Notes: a model not told the origin generated them from the sequence alone. 64,000 bases of DNA from Henriciella sp. (GCA_002733705.1 NVWP01000001.1:18639-82638); one strand, 5' to 3'; counted from the stretch's first letter, positions 36,594-45,995 are shown. Numbers and translations are program-made.

Positions 36594-38357
36594 ATGATTT
36601 CCGCCTACTCCGAATGGATTGCCATCGCGATCATCCTGGTAATGTTCGTCAGCTTCCTGCTGGAACGCCTGCCGCCGGCAGCGACAGCCATTGCCGGCGC
36701 GGGCGCATTCCTGCTGCTCGGCATCGTCGGAGAGGAAGGCGCACTTGGCGCGTTTGCCAATAGCGCGCCGATCACCATTGGCGCCATGTTCATTCTGGCC
36801 GCAGCCCTGCAGCGCACAGGCGTGCTTGAACATCTCGCCTCACGCATCCTGTCTGTGGCCGACACCTCCCGTATCGGAGCGATCCTGCTCATCGCGGTTG
36901 TCGCCATTATCGGCTCTGCCTTCGTCAACAATACGGCCGTGGTCGTCATTCTGGTGCCGGTCGTCATGGCCCTTGCGCAGAAACTGTCGCTCTCAAAGAA
37001 GCAGGTGCTCATTCCGCTGTCCTATATCTCTATCCTCGGCGGGACGCTAACGCTCATCGGCACCTCGACCAACCTCATCGTGGCCGGGGTCGCCTATTCC
37101 AGGGGGCTGGAGCGGTTCACCATCTTCGAGATCACGGGGATTGGCCTGGTGACGCTGGTTATCGGCCTTCTTCTTCTACTTCTGCTGGGGCGCTGGCTTC
37201 TGCCGTCAGACAAGCCCGATGAGGAAGCCGAAGCGCAGCCCCAGACCTTCCTCACCGACGTCTTCCCCAATGAAGGGACAAAGGCGATTGGCGTGACGCC
37301 GGATGATCTGCCGGCGCTCAAGGTGAAGGGGGTGCGGCTTGTCTCACAGCGGCGCGGCAACCGGATCCTCTCGCCGGGCGATGAGGACCGCGCCCTTGCC
37401 GCCGGAGACCGCCTGACGATCCGGGCGACGCTGGAGGAATTGCTGACCTTTGCCCATAGCGAAGCCTTCAAGACAGGCCTTCGCCTTCGCCGCCACCAAG
37501 AGGATGAGCCCAGGGAAGCGCAGGCAACGATCACGCCGACCGATTCCAATATCGGCCGCCCGCTGTCCCAGCTCTCTTACCTGTCGGACTATCAGATCAC
37601 GGTGCGCGGCCTGGCGCGGCCCGGAAACCAGCCCGGCCCGACACTTGCCAGCTGCCGCATTCGCGCTGGCGACCGGCTTCTTATCGAGGGAAGCGAGGGC
37701 ACGCTGCGCTCACTTGCCAACTCAACCCCGCTTGTCGTCGAACATGAGGTCGATGCCGTTCCCTTCCGGCGCGGTCATGCCCCCATTGCCATCGGCACAC
37801 TGGCCAGCGTCATCCTGGCGAGTGCGTTCTTCAGCTTCCCCATTGTGCTCTCGGCCCTGATCGGCGTGGGCGTCGTTTTGGCGACCGGGTGTATCACCGC
37901 CAATGATGCATGGCGCTCGCTACAGGCCAATGTGCTGGCCCTGATCGTCGCCATGCTGATTGTCGGACAGGGGCTGGAACAGGCAGGCGCGGTCGACCTT
38001 ATCGTCTCTGCAGTTTCCCCGCTTCTGATGGCCGCCTCGCCCTTTCTGGTCCTGCTGCTGATCTATGCGCTGACCTCGGTGCTGACGGAGCTGGTCACGA
38101 ATGCCGCTGTCGCGGTGATCATGACCCCGCTTGTGATCGGGCTTGCCGGCAGCCTCGGCATGGAGCCGCGCGCGCTGGTTCTGGCCGTCATGTTCGGCGC
38201 AAGCGCCAGCTTCGCCTCGCCCATCGGCTATCAGACCAACACGATTGTCTACACCGCAGGCGGCTACAAGTTCGCTGACTTCCTGAAGGTCGGCCTGCCG
38301 ATGAATATCGTGGCAGGCATCGCGTCCTGTACGGCGATCTGGATGTTCTTCCTGTAG
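36594..38357 (+). CDS. SLC13/DASS-type permease with two RCK_C domains
   Basis: 587 residues from MISAYSEWIAIAIILVMF; TGGAG precedes this ATG. About 10 membrane segments in two halves carry the family motifs ILGGTLTLIGTSTNLIV and, in the second half, VTNAAVAVIMTPLVIGLAG and SASFASPIGYQTNTIVY. Between them two TrkA_C/RCK_C domains (LVSQRRGNRILSPGDEDRAL; GRPLSQLSYLSDYQITVRG) may bind a ligand and gate transport. Substrate unknown; anions such as sulfate or dicarboxylates are usual. Confidence 0.87.
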   Translation: MISAYSEWIAIAIILVMFVSFLLERLPPAATAIAGAGAFLLLGIVGEEGALGAFANSAPITIGAMFILAAALQRTGVLEHLASRILSVADTSRIGAILLIAVVAIIGSAFVNNTAVVVILVPVVMALAQKLSLSKKQVLIPLSYISILGGTLTLIGTSTNLIVAGVAYSRGLERFTIFEITGIGLVTLVIGLLLLLLLGRWLLPSDKPDEEAEAQPQTFLTDVFPNEGTKAIGVTPDDLPALKVKGVRLVSQRRGNRILSPGDEDRALAAGDRLTIRATLEELLTFAHSEAFKTGLRLRRHQEDEPREAQATITPTDSNIGRPLSQLSYLSDYQITVRGLARPGNQPGPTLASCRIRAGDRLLIEGSEGTLRSLANSTPLVVEHEVDAVPFRRGHAPIAIGTLASVILASAFFSFPIVLSALIGVGVVLATGCITANDAWRSLQANVLALIVAMLIVGQGLEQAGAVDLIVSAVSPLLMAASPFLVLLLIYALTSVLTELVTNAAVAVIMTPLVIGLAGSLGMEPRALVLAVMFGASASFASPIGYQTNTIVYTAGGYKFADFLKVGLPMNIVAGIASCTAIWMFFL

Positions 38358-38389
38358 CGAAGGCGGCCGGCGAACCGTCAGCTAACCGG

Positions 38390-39397
38390 CTACCACTCGC
38401 AGACGATCTTGCCAAAATGGTCACCGTTCTGCTGGTGACGGAAAGCGTCGCCCAGCGCATCGAGACCGAAGCTGCTGTCGATAACGGGCTCCATACCGCC
38501 ATGCTCGATAGCGCGGATGAAATCTTCCTGATCGGCGCGCGAGCCCACAATGAGCCCTTCGACGCGCGCCTGCTTCTGCATGAGAAGCGCTGTCGGCACA
38601 TCCCCGCTGACACCCGTCAGGACGCCGATCAGGGCGATATGGCCCCCGATGCCGACCGCCTTGATCGACTGCGACAGCGTGCCCGCGCCGCCAACCTCGA
38701 CCACGATATCAGCGCCGCGCCCACCTGTGAGCTTTGTGACCGTCGAGCCCCATTTCTCGTCGCTCTTGTAGTTGATCACATGGTCGGCGCCGAGCTTCTT
38801 CACATGTTCGAGCTTCTCATCGGAGGATGAGGTCGAGATGACTTCAGCGCCCATCATCTTGGCGATCTGGACAGCAAAGATGGAGACACCGCCGGTGCCG
38901 AGCGTGAGGACGGTGTCCCCCGCCTTGAGGCCGCCATCCACAACAAGCGCGCGCCATGCGGTCAGGCCTGCTGTTGTGATGGTCGCCGCCTGTGCATGGC
39001 TCCAGCCCTTTGGCGCCCGGGTAAAGCTTGTTGCCTTTGCCACCACGGCCTCCCGCGCATAGCCGTCGATGCCGTCGCCGGGCGTGCCGGAAAAGTCCGA
39101 GACGCGCGCCGGTCCGGCGAGCCAATCCGGGAAGAAGGTAGAGACCACATGGTCGCCTTCCTTGAATTCGTTCACACCTTCGCCAACCGCTTCGATGACG
39201 CCTGCCCCGTCGGACATGGGAATACGGCCATCGGCCGGCTTGCTCTGGCCCGAGCAGACAATCAGGTCGTGAAAGTTGAGGGAGGTCGCATGCAGGCGGA
39301 CACGGATTTCGCCCGCGCCCGGCTGGCCCGGGTCGTTGATGTCAACGAGGTTGAGTTTGTCGAACCCGCCGGGGGCGGCAATCTTGACGGCTTTCAT
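38390..39397 (-). CDS. Zinc-independent medium-chain alcohol dehydrogenase / quinone oxidoreductase
   Basis: 335 residues. MDR fold: substrate domain (LHATSLNFHDLIVCSGQSK), then the NAD(P)-binding motif VLTLGTGGVSIFAVQIAKMMG. The Cys/His zinc ligands of classical ADHs are missing, so it is closer to the NADPH:quinone-type branch (VEGLIVGSRADQEDFIRAIE). GGGAG before the ATG. Substrate unknown. Confidence 0.85.
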   Translation of the reverse strand: MKAVKIAAPGGFDKLNLVDINDPGQPGAGEIRVRLHATSLNFHDLIVCSGQSKPADGRIPMSDGAGVIEAVGEGVNEFKEGDHVVSTFFPDWLAGPARVSDFSGTPGDGIDGYAREAVVAKATSFTRAPKGWSHAQAATITTAGLTAWRALVVDGGLKAGDTVLTLGTGGVSIFAVQIAKMMGAEVISTSSSDEKLEHVKKLGADHVINYKSDEKWGSTVTKLTGGRGADIVVEVGGAGTLSQSIKAVGIGGHIALIGVLTGVSGDVPTALLMQKQARVEGLIVGSRADQEDFIRAIEHGGMEPVIDSSFGLDALGDAFRHQQNGDHFGKIVCEW

Positions 39398-39472
39398 GGC
39401 ATGTCTCCCTTGGAAAAGGTCTTCGTCCCAGGGAGGTTGGGCCGCGCAGCGGGTGCGACAAGCCCCTGCCCC

Positions 39473-39868
39473 TCAGTTTTCCTGGATGCGCCAGGGTGGA
39501 AAGCGCCGGTTTACCCCTGCTTGATAAAGGCAGATGCGATTGCCCGCCGGATCCTTGAGATAGGCCTCGCGCCAGTTCCAGCTCTGGTCCTGCGGCGCGC
39601 TTTTGAACACCAGCCCCGCATTGCGCAAGCGTTCAAACTCGCTGTCGAGGTCCTCCACCTCGAAATAGATCAGAGGCTCGTCACAGCCGCTCCAGCCCTC
39701 GACATGATGCAGCGAGAAGGTCGCCGGTTCGCCTCCGTCGCCTGCCGGGCATTCGAACCGGGCATAGCGCGGCGGACTGTCGACAATCTGGATAAGGCCG
39801 AGCGCCTTGTAGAAGGCGACACTTCCCGCATAGTCGATGCAGGGAACCGTCACCTGATTGAGACGCAT
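39473..39868 (-). CDS. VOC-superfamily (glyoxalase/bleomycin-resistance fold) protein
   Basis: 131 residues. MRLNQVTVPCIDYAGSVAFYKALGLIQIVDS opens the first beta-alpha-beta-beta-beta unit, and YFEVEDLDSEFERLRNAGLVF plus YLKDPAGNRICLYQAG form the second. The closing D-P-x-G-N and a Glu-like ligand set are consistent with metal binding. Reaction unknown. Two genes in the same direction (this one and the dehydrogenase) may be co-transcribed. Confidence 0.85.
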   Translation of the reverse strand: MRLNQVTVPCIDYAGSVAFYKALGLIQIVDSPPRYARFECPAGDGGEPATFSLHHVEGWSGCDEPLIYFEVEDLDSEFERLRNAGLVFKSAPQDQSWNWREAYLKDPAGNRICLYQAGVNRRFPPWRIQEN

Positions 39869-39873
39869 GAGTT

Positions 39874-40293
39874 TCAGTCTCCTATATGCAACACGACCTG
39901 CCGCCGGTGCGGGCGGTCGCGATGTTCGAACAGGTAGAGCCCCTGCCAGGTGCCGAGCATCATGCGTCCATCCTGCACCGGGATGGAAAGTGATGTCTGG
40001 CTCAGCGCGGCCTTGATATGGGCGGGCATGTCGTCCGGGCCTTCGGTCCGGTGACGTATCCAGTCCATCGACGGGTCGTCACTATGCGGGACAAGGCGGC
40101 GAAAAAAAGCCTGCAGGTCAGCCAGCACATCCGGGTCGGCATTTTCCTGTATAAGCAACGAGCAGGAGGTGTGGCGGACGAAGAGCGTAAGCAGGCCTTC
40201 GGCGACGCCGGCCTGCGCAACGAAATCGCGCGCGGCATCGGTGAACTCAAACAGGCCGGGGCCCGTACTCTCGAGGGTCAGGGTCTTGATCAT
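39874..40293 (-). CDS. YjbQ-family protein (UPF0047; thiamin-phosphate-synthase-like)
   Basis: 139 residues. The signature runs VRHTSCSLLIQENADPDVLADL and GRMMLGTWQGLYLFEHRD...RRQVVLHI. It forms a small trimeric beta-barrel with a likely metal site; weak thiamin phosphate synthase activity has been reported for relatives. Divergent from the sulfhydrylase gene. Confidence 0.88.
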   Translation of the reverse strand: MIKTLTLESTGPGLFEFTDAARDFVAQAGVAEGLLTLFVRHTSCSLLIQENADPDVLADLQAFFRRLVPHSDDPSMDWIRHRTEGPDDMPAHIKAALSQTSLSIPVQDGRMMLGTWQGLYLFEHRDRPHRRQVVLHIGD

Positions 40294-40463
40294 TCACTTA
40301 CAAGGATAGGTGTTGCAGGCGCCTCTGTCAGCCACAGCGTTTTTATCTCTTCAGCAGGTGGCCCCGCGAGATCCCCCCAGAAAGCATTGGACATTGCCGC
40401 CTCCAGTGCAGAAAACGGCCGCGAGGCGCGAAGATGCCGCCATGCAACAGAGGGAACGCCAAG

Positions 40464-41753
40464 ATGACCGACACACCGATGAATGACTTCGAGACGCTGC
40501 AGATCCATGCCGGCACTGAGCCGGACCCGGCAACCGGCGCGGTGCAGACACCGATCTACCAGACGACCTCCTATGTCTTCCGCGATGCCGACCATGCCGC
40601 CAAACTCTTCGGCCTGCAGGAAGTCGGCTATATCTATTCGCGTCTCACCAATCCGACGGTTGGCGCGCTGCAGAACCGTATGGCAGCGCTCGAAGGCGGC
40701 GCTGGCGCAGTTTGCTGTTCGTCCGGTCACGCCGCCCAGATCATGGCGCTCTTCCCGCTCATGATGCCTGGCTGCAACGTGGTCGTGTCCACCCGGCTCT
40801 ATGGCGGCACGATCACCCAGTTCAGCCAGACCTTCAAACGGTTCGGCTGGTCAGCCCGTTTTGTCGATTTTGACGATACCGACGCGATCAAGGCCGCCAT
40901 CGACGAGGATACGCGCGCGATCTTCTGTGAGACGATTGCCAATCCCGGCGGCTATGTCACAGACCTCGACGCCATTGCGGAGATTGCCGATGAGGCCGGC
41001 CTCCCCCTGATTGTCGACAACACCACGGCCACTGCCTATCTCTGCCGCCCGATTGAGCATGGGGCGACGCTGGTGGTCAGCTCCATGACGAAATACCTGA
41101 CCGGCAACGGGACCGTCACCGGCGGCGTAGTTGTCGATAGTGGCAAGTTCGACTGGTCGGCCTCTGACAAGTTCCCCTCCCTCTCGCAGCCGGAGCCGGC
41201 CTATCACGGCCTGAACTTCCATGAGACCTTCGGGCCGGCAGCCTTCATGTTCCACGGCATTGCGGTCGGTCTTCGCGACCTCGGCATGACACTCAACCCG
41301 CAGGCTGCGCATTATACGCTGCTCGGCATCGAGACGCTCTCGCTGCGCATGGCAAAACACGTCGAGAATGCGCAGACCATCGCCGAATGGCTTGAGAAAC
41401 ACCCGGCTGTCGCCGCCGTCACTTATCCGGGCCTCGACTCCTCGCCCTATAAGGAACGTGGGAAACGCATCTGCCCAAAGGGCGCAGGCGCGCTGTTCAC
41501 GATCAAGCTCAAGGGCGGTTACGAGTCCTGCGTAAAATTCGTCGAGAGCCTGAAGCTTTTCAGCCATGTTGCCAATCTCGGCGATGCGCGGTCGCTGGTC
41601 ATCCACTCGGCCTCCACCACGCACCGCCAGTTGACAGAGGAGCAGCAGGTCGCCGCTGGCGCCGCGCCGGACGTGGTGCGCCTGTCCATCGGCATCGAAG
41701 GCGCGAGCGACCTCATTGCCGACCTCGACCGGGCGCTGAACGCCGCGAGCTGA
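40464..41753 (+). CDS. metY: O-acetylhomoserine sulfhydrylase (Cys/Met metabolism PLP enzyme)
   Basis: 429 residues from MTDTPMNDFETLQIHAGTEPD. Key features: YSRLTNPTVGALQNRMAALEGG at the substrate site, IADEAGLPLIVDNTTATAYLCRP, PLP lysine in SSMTKYLTGNGT, and LFSHVANLGDARSLVIHSASTTHRQL near the C-terminus. These are the marks of O-acetylhomoserine aminocarboxypropyltransferases, which make homocysteine from O-acetylhomoserine and sulfide. No SAM riboswitch is visible upstream. Confidence 0.92.
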   Translation: MTDTPMNDFETLQIHAGTEPDPATGAVQTPIYQTTSYVFRDADHAAKLFGLQEVGYIYSRLTNPTVGALQNRMAALEGGAGAVCCSSGHAAQIMALFPLMMPGCNVVVSTRLYGGTITQFSQTFKRFGWSARFVDFDDTDAIKAAIDEDTRAIFCETIANPGGYVTDLDAIAEIADEAGLPLIVDNTTATAYLCRPIEHGATLVVSSMTKYLTGNGTVTGGVVVDSGKFDWSASDKFPSLSQPEPAYHGLNFHETFGPAAFMFHGIAVGLRDLGMTLNPQAAHYTLLGIETLSLRMAKHVENAQTIAEWLEKHPAVAAVTYPGLDSSPYKERGKRICPKGAGALFTIKLKGGYESCVKFVESLKLFSHVANLGDARSLVIHSASTTHRQLTEEQQVAAGAAPDVVRLSIGIEGASDLIADLDRALNAAS

Positions 41754-41800
41754 GGCGTCAGTCCAACGCCGCGACTGACGCCGCCCTTCAGAATTGAAGG
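41754..41800. terminator. Two hairpins after metY
   Basis: GGCGTCAGTC/GACTGACGCC (10-bp stem) directly after the stop, then CCTTCA-GAAT-TGAAGG. There is no good T-run, so a factor-independent role is uncertain. Confidence 0.5.
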
Positions 41801-41896
41801 ATGACGATTGGCGCGGCCGGGTCTAGAGTTTCCGTCGCAACAGCAACAGATACTCAGCCCGGTCCTTTTTGCAGGCGCGGCTAAAAGGAGATCGGC

Positions 41897-42742
41897 ATGA
41901 AGTGGAAAGGTGGGCGCCGCGGCGGCAGGGTTGAGGACAGGCGTGGCATGAAGTCGGCGGCCGCTGGCGGGGGGCTTGGCGTGATCGTTCTCGCCCTTGC
42001 CGGATATTTCTTCTTCGGCATCGACCCGCAGACCACCCAGCAGATCGCCAGCCAGTTCGGCGGAGCCGGCACGCAAGAGCGCGGCGACGTTGGGACGCCG
42101 GAAGATGAGGCGGGCCTGTTCGTGGATGTCGTCGGCTCGAACATCAATGATGTGTGGTCGGGCCTCATGGACGGCTACACGCCGCCGAACACGGTGCTCT
42201 ACACACAGGGTACCAATACAGGCTGCGGCTATGGTCAGGCCGCCATGGGGCCTTTCTACTGCCCCTCAGACCAGACCGTCTATCTGGACCTCTCCTTCTG
42301 GCGCCAGATGGAGACAGAGCTTGGCGCCTCAGGCGCGGACTTCGCCAAGGCCTATGTGATCGGCCACGAATTTGGCCACCATGTGCAGACCCTCACCGGC
42401 GCCTCACAAAAAGTGCGGGATGCCCAGCAACGCGCCGGCAGCCAGGCTGAAGCCAATGAATACACCGTGGCGCTGGAACTTCAGGCGGACTGTTATGCCG
42501 GTGTCTGGGCCGCCAATGCCTCTGCCGCTTCCGGCGGCAGGGTGGCGCTTGAGGAAGGCGACATCGAGGAAGGCCTGCGCACCGCCAGCGCCATTGGCGA
42601 CGATGCCCTTCAGCGCCGGGCCGGGCGTAACGTGAACCCGGAGAGCTTCACCCACGGCTCCTCTGCCCAGCGCAAAGAATGGCTGCTGCGCGGCTACCAG
42701 ACAGGAAATCCCAATAGCTGCGATACGTTCGCCAGCCTGTGA
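41897..42742 (+). CDS. Neutral zinc metallopeptidase, YpfJ family
   Basis: 281 residues. After a short basic region there is one transmembrane segment (GVIVLALAGYFFFGI). The zinc motif is HEFGHHVQ, with the third ligand from LQADCYAGVWA further on, and GCGYGQAAMGPFYCPSDQTVYLDL in between. AAAAGGAG precedes the ATG. Membrane-anchored, active site periplasmic. Substrates unknown. Confidence 0.92.
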   Translation: MKWKGGRRGGRVEDRRGMKSAAAGGGLGVIVLALAGYFFFGIDPQTTQQIASQFGGAGTQERGDVGTPEDEAGLFVDVVGSNINDVWSGLMDGYTPPNTVLYTQGTNTGCGYGQAAMGPFYCPSDQTVYLDLSFWRQMETELGASGADFAKAYVIGHEFGHHVQTLTGASQKVRDAQQRAGSQAEANEYTVALELQADCYAGVWAANASAASGGRVALEEGDIEEGLRTASAIGDDALQRRAGRNVNPESFTHGSSAQRKEWLLRGYQTGNPNSCDTFASL

Positions 42743-42761
42743 AAGGCGGCCGCTTCGCGGC

Positions 42762-43145
42762 TCAGTTCGGCGTGAAGAGGCCCTGAATACCGACAATGAT
42801 GGCGATGACGCCGAAGATGGCGACAAATGTCTGGAACGCGCTGGCGCCTTTGCCGACCGGGTCTGACGTGTCGCGTCCGGCATTCACCCGGTCCATGAGG
42901 AGCAGGATGCCCGTGATGAGGCCGACCACCTCATAGTGGAACAGGCGCGGTCCGCTGGTCAGGTGAACGAGGATGAAATAGCCCGCGCAGACAAGCGCAG
43001 CGACTGCGACAAGCCAGCCAAAGGGCGCGATTTTAGCCGCACCTTTTGCGAGGCTGCCGCCCGCATCGGGTATTTTGACGAGAAGGCCAATGGCGAGCAG
43101 GAAACCGCCAATGATGTTTGCAAGGTCCAGAAGAAGGCTGATCAT
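42762..43145 (-). CDS. Four-helix membrane protein (unknown)
   Basis: 127 residues. Membrane segments near LLLDLANIIGGFLLAIGLLV, APFGWLVAVAALVCAGYFIL, VVGLITGILLLMD and FVAIFGVIAIIVGIQG. AAAGGA before the ATG supports the start MISLLLDL. No known family; small proteins of this size with this pattern are common in Alphaproteobacteria. Confidence 0.75.
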   Translation of the reverse strand: MISLLLDLANIIGGFLLAIGLLVKIPDAGGSLAKGAAKIAPFGWLVAVAALVCAGYFILVHLTSGPRLFHYEVVGLITGILLLMDRVNAGRDTSDPVGKGASAFQTFVAIFGVIAIIVGIQGLFTPN

Positions 43146-43213
43146 GGGCGCTATCCTTTCAGCATGAGCTGGAAGGAAAACCACTCAAACCGCGCCAGTG
43201 TTCCGGGCCTTCT

Positions 43214-44011
43214 TTAGGCGGCGTACTCGACCGCTTTCTCGTCCCTGGCCGAAACCGACTGGCTAATGAGCTCGGCCTCTCCAAAAATGGTCATGAAACT
43301 GATGTCAGCGGCGTCGCGGCCGCAGATGATACGCACCAGTTTTTCCGGCGGCGCCATGCCTGTCGGATCGACAATATGCCAGTCACCATCGAGCCACACA
43401 TCCACGACCGCGTGGAAATCCGGCGGGTTGAGGCCCGGTGCATAAGCCGACACCATGCGCGCAGGAATACCGACGGCGCGGCAGAAGCTGATCAGGACAT
43501 GAGAATAGTCGCGGCAGACGCCAGCGCGCGAGGCGAAGGTGTCGGCGGCAGTCGTCTTGGCATTGCTGGCCCCCGGCGCATAGGTGAAGGCGTTACGGAT
43601 CCAGTCGATCATCGCAACGACCTGATCGCCGCCATGCAGATGACCGAACTGCGACCAGGCGAAATTCTCAAGCGCGGCCCCGGCCGAATAGTGGCTGGGC
43701 ATGAGGTAGCCGATCACGCTGGCCGGCAGCCGCGGGCGGCGCGGCACGGAGCGCCCATGCAGCGCGAGTGGTGCGCGGCTGACCTCCACGCTGGCCGTAT
43801 AGCGGATCGAGACCTCTCCCTCGGCCACCATCCAGTTGCGCCGGTCATTCTGAGTGGCATAGCGCACGTCAAGCAGACGGCTTTGCCCCGTCGAGGAGAG
43901 ACGCTCTTCTGCCACATACTGGTCGCTGCCCGGTCTTGCGCGCAGCGCGAGCAACACGTCGCATTCCCGCGGGAAGCGGTAGTCGAGTTGAGCGTCGATC
44001 GTCACGCGCAT
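43214..44011 (-). CDS. Transglutaminase-like cysteine protease family protein
   Basis: 265 residues from MRVTIDAQLDYRFP; AAAGGGAG precedes this ATG. The N-terminal half is a beta-sandwich. The catalytic triad is in RAGVCRDYSHVLISFCRAVG (Cys), NPPDFHAVVDVWLDG (His) and HIVDPTGMAPP (Asp). It belongs to the bacterial transglutaminase-like superfamily often seen in peptide metabolism or tail-like operons. No signal peptide; cytoplasmic. Confidence 0.9.
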   Translation of the reverse strand: MRVTIDAQLDYRFPRECDVLLALRARPGSDQYVAEERLSSTGQSRLLDVRYATQNDRRNWMVAEGEVSIRYTASVEVSRAPLALHGRSVPRRPRLPASVIGYLMPSHYSAGAALENFAWSQFGHLHGGDQVVAMIDWIRNAFTYAPGASNAKTTAADTFASRAGVCRDYSHVLISFCRAVGIPARMVSAYAPGLNPPDFHAVVDVWLDGDWHIVDPTGMAPPEKLVRIICGRDAADISFMTIFGEAELISQSVSARDEKAVEYAA

Positions 44012-44116
44012 GGGAAAGCTCCCTTTCATTGTCGGATGGCCGCTGGCGGCGCGCTGATATATCTTCTGATAACGCAGCTCAACCCCTTAGGGTTTCGACA
44101 ACTGTACGCAATTGGC

Positions 44117-44170
44117 TTGACGAAATAAAGTCCGCTTCCTTTATATGTTGTGCACAATTTAATTGCGCAC
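44117..44170 (+). promoter_or_regulatory. ohr promoter with OhrR-type operator
   Basis: TTGACG (44117-44122), a 17-base spacer and TTTATA (44140-44145) form a promoter. Directly downstream TTGTGCACAA is a 10-bp palindrome and GCACAATTTAATTGCGC holds CAATTTAATTG (44155-44165), the AT-rich palindrome type bound by OhrR. Binding would block transcription until the sensor cysteine is oxidised. Confidence 0.75.
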
Positions 44171-44186
44171 CATAAAGGAGACGACA

Positions 44187-44612
44187 ATGAGTGAACTTTA
44201 TTCAACGAAAGTAACGGCCACTGGCGGACGCCAGGGCGAAGTGCGGTCCGAAGACGGTATTCTGTCGCTGGATCTGGCTCCGCCGCAGGGACTTGGCGGC
44301 CCTGGCGGCAAGACCAATCCCGAGCAGATGTTTGCCGGCGGCTTTGCGGCATGTTTCGGCAATGCCGTCATCCATGCCGCCCGCGCCCAGAAGCTGTCTG
44401 TGAAGGACCGTGATGTCGAGGTGATCGGCAAGGTCGGCATCGGGCCGAATGCGTCCGGCGGCTTTGGCCTGTCGGTTGCGCTGGAGACGACGATTGCCGG
44501 CCTCTCGCAGAGCGAGGCGGAAGACCTCGTCGAGGCAGCAGAGAAGGTCTGCCCATACTCGAACGCCGTGCGCGGGAATATCAATGTTGCCTATACGGTC
44601 AAGACACGGTGA
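44187..44612 (+). CDS. ohr: Organic hydroperoxide resistance protein
   Basis: 141 residues from MSELYSTKVTATGG; AAAGGAG before this ATG. The two active-site cysteines are in FAACFGNAVIHAA and EKVCPYSNAVRGN. Ohr reduces organic peroxides to alcohols with a lipoyl-type reductant. It shares a transcript with the ohrR gene that follows. Confidence 0.97.
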   Translation: MSELYSTKVTATGGRQGEVRSEDGILSLDLAPPQGLGGPGGKTNPEQMFAGGFAACFGNAVIHAARAQKLSVKDRDVEVIGKVGIGPNASGGFGLSVALETTIAGLSQSEAEDLVEAAEKVCPYSNAVRGNINVAYTVKTR

Positions 44613-44625
44613 TATCGCGACCATC

Positions 44626-45090
44626 ATGACCGACTCACAGCACCCGGACGATCCGCTTCGCCTCGACCGTCAGATCTGTTTTCCGCTCTATGCGGCCTCC
44701 AATCTGATCAACAGGCTGTATCGTCCGGTGCTGTCGAAGCTCGGCCTGACCTATCCGCAATATCTCGTCATGCTGGCGCTCTGGGAAAAAGCCCCGCGTA
44801 CAGTCGGGGCCCTTGGGGAGGCGCTCTATCTCGACAGCGGGACACTGACGCCGCTGCTTAAACGTATGGAACAGGCCGGCCTTATCACCCGTGCCCGCGA
44901 CCCGGAGGATGAGCGCCGGGTGCAGGTGGAGCTGACGAAAAAAGGCCGCAACCTCAAAGCTGACGCCCTGACAGTCCCTGAGACCCTGACAGAAGGTTTT
45001 GAGGGTAACCCAGCTGAGGTGGAGAATTTGCGCGAGAGTGTGCAGGCCCTGGTGGCCACGCTTGCCCGTCACGGCAAGGAGCGCGGCTAG
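44626..45090 (+). CDS. ohrR: MarR-family peroxide sensor/repressor
   Basis: 154 residues. The reactive Cys is in DRQICFPLYAASNLI near residue 18, as in OhrR. The winged helix has PRTVGALGEALYLDSGTLTPLLKRMEQAGLI and DPEDERRVQVELT. It lies 13 bases after ohr. It represses ohr until it is oxidised by organic peroxides. Confidence 0.95.
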   Translation: MTDSQHPDDPLRLDRQICFPLYAASNLINRLYRPVLSKLGLTYPQYLVMLALWEKAPRTVGALGEALYLDSGTLTPLLKRMEQAGLITRARDPEDERRVQVELTKKGRNLKADALTVPETLTEGFEGNPAEVENLRESVQALVATLARHGKERG

Positions 45091-45843
45091 TTAGTCATCC
45101 GGCCGGCCTGTGCGCTTGATCAGCTCCAGTGCGGCGAGCGGATCGCGCGCCTTCGCGCCCGAAATGAAGAAGGCATAGACCTCGCGCGACTTTGCCCAGT
45201 CCTTCAGCGTGTCGGCCCACTCATCGAGAGCGGAGGGCGCATAACCGGCCTTGTAGGTCTCGCGGCTGTCCTGGAGGCGCGCATAAGCAAAATCCGCCGT
45301 CTCCACATCCGGCATCGGCCAGTCCTCGGCGTCGGAATAGACAAGCGCGCAGCCATGCCCCCGCAGCATGTCGGTGAATTCTTCCGTCTTGAACGTGTCA
45401 TTGCGCACTTCGATGGCGTGGCGCAGGCCCAGCCCATCCTGCTCTTGCGGCAGCGCGGAGAGAAAGGCGGAAAAATAATCGGGATCGAATGTGCGGCTTT
45501 CGGGAAACTGCCAGTTGATCGCGCCAAGCCGGTCGCCAAGCTTGGTAACGCCGCCAGAGATAAACCAGTCGACGGCCTCCTTCATGTCATCAGCCGTTTT
45601 GCGCGATGTGGTGAAGCGCTGGGCCTTCACCGTAAACTTGAAGCCGTCCGGGGTTTGCTCGGCCCAGTTCTCAAAGACATGCGGCTTCTGGTTGCGATAG
45701 AAAGTGGAGTTGATCTCGATCGCCGTCAGCTGGCGCGAGGCATATTCAAGCTGGCGTTTCTTGGCGAGATCATCCGGATAGAAGGTCTCTTCCCACGGCT
45801 CATAATTCCAGCCGCCAATACCTATGCGTATGGGGTGGGTCAT
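45091..45843 (-). CDS. DUF72 family protein
   Basis: 250 residues. The TIM-barrel start RIGIGGWNYEPWEETFYPDD is diagnostic for DUF72, followed by EINSTFYRNQKP, FKFTVKAQRFTTSR and AYARLQDSRE. These proteins resemble phosphosugar/barrel enzymes; reaction unknown. Its stop is back to back with that of ohrR. Confidence 0.9.
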   Translation of the reverse strand: MTHPIRIGIGGWNYEPWEETFYPDDLAKKRQLEYASRQLTAIEINSTFYRNQKPHVFENWAEQTPDGFKFTVKAQRFTTSRKTADDMKEAVDWFISGGVTKLGDRLGAINWQFPESRTFDPDYFSAFLSALPQEQDGLGLRHAIEVRNDTFKTEEFTDMLRGHGCALVYSDAEDWPMPDVETADFAYARLQDSRETYKAGYAPSALDEWADTLKDWAKSREVYAFFISGAKARDPLAALELIKRTGRPDD

Positions 45844-45961
45844 TGGGCGCTCCGCGATCTCCTGAAGATGAGGCTATCGCAGGACGCCGATGCCGGCGAC
45901 CTGTTTCTTGCGGTGATTTATTCCTCGAACCAGTCCTCGCGCCCGTGACGGATACTGACAT

Positions 45962-45990
45962 AAAAAAGGCGGCCCGTGAGGCCGCCTTTT
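45962..45990 (-). terminator. Terminator of rpoD
   Basis: AAAAGGCGGCC with GGCCGCCTTTTTT on the minus strand just after the rpoD stop: a strong stem with a T-run. Confidence 0.93.
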
Positions 45991-45995
45991 CAAAC

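Noticed and set aside
40294-40463. SAM-type riboswitch before metY
   Set aside because: No SAM-II or SAM-I core sequence or pseudoknot pattern was found in the 170 bases between the divergent genes.
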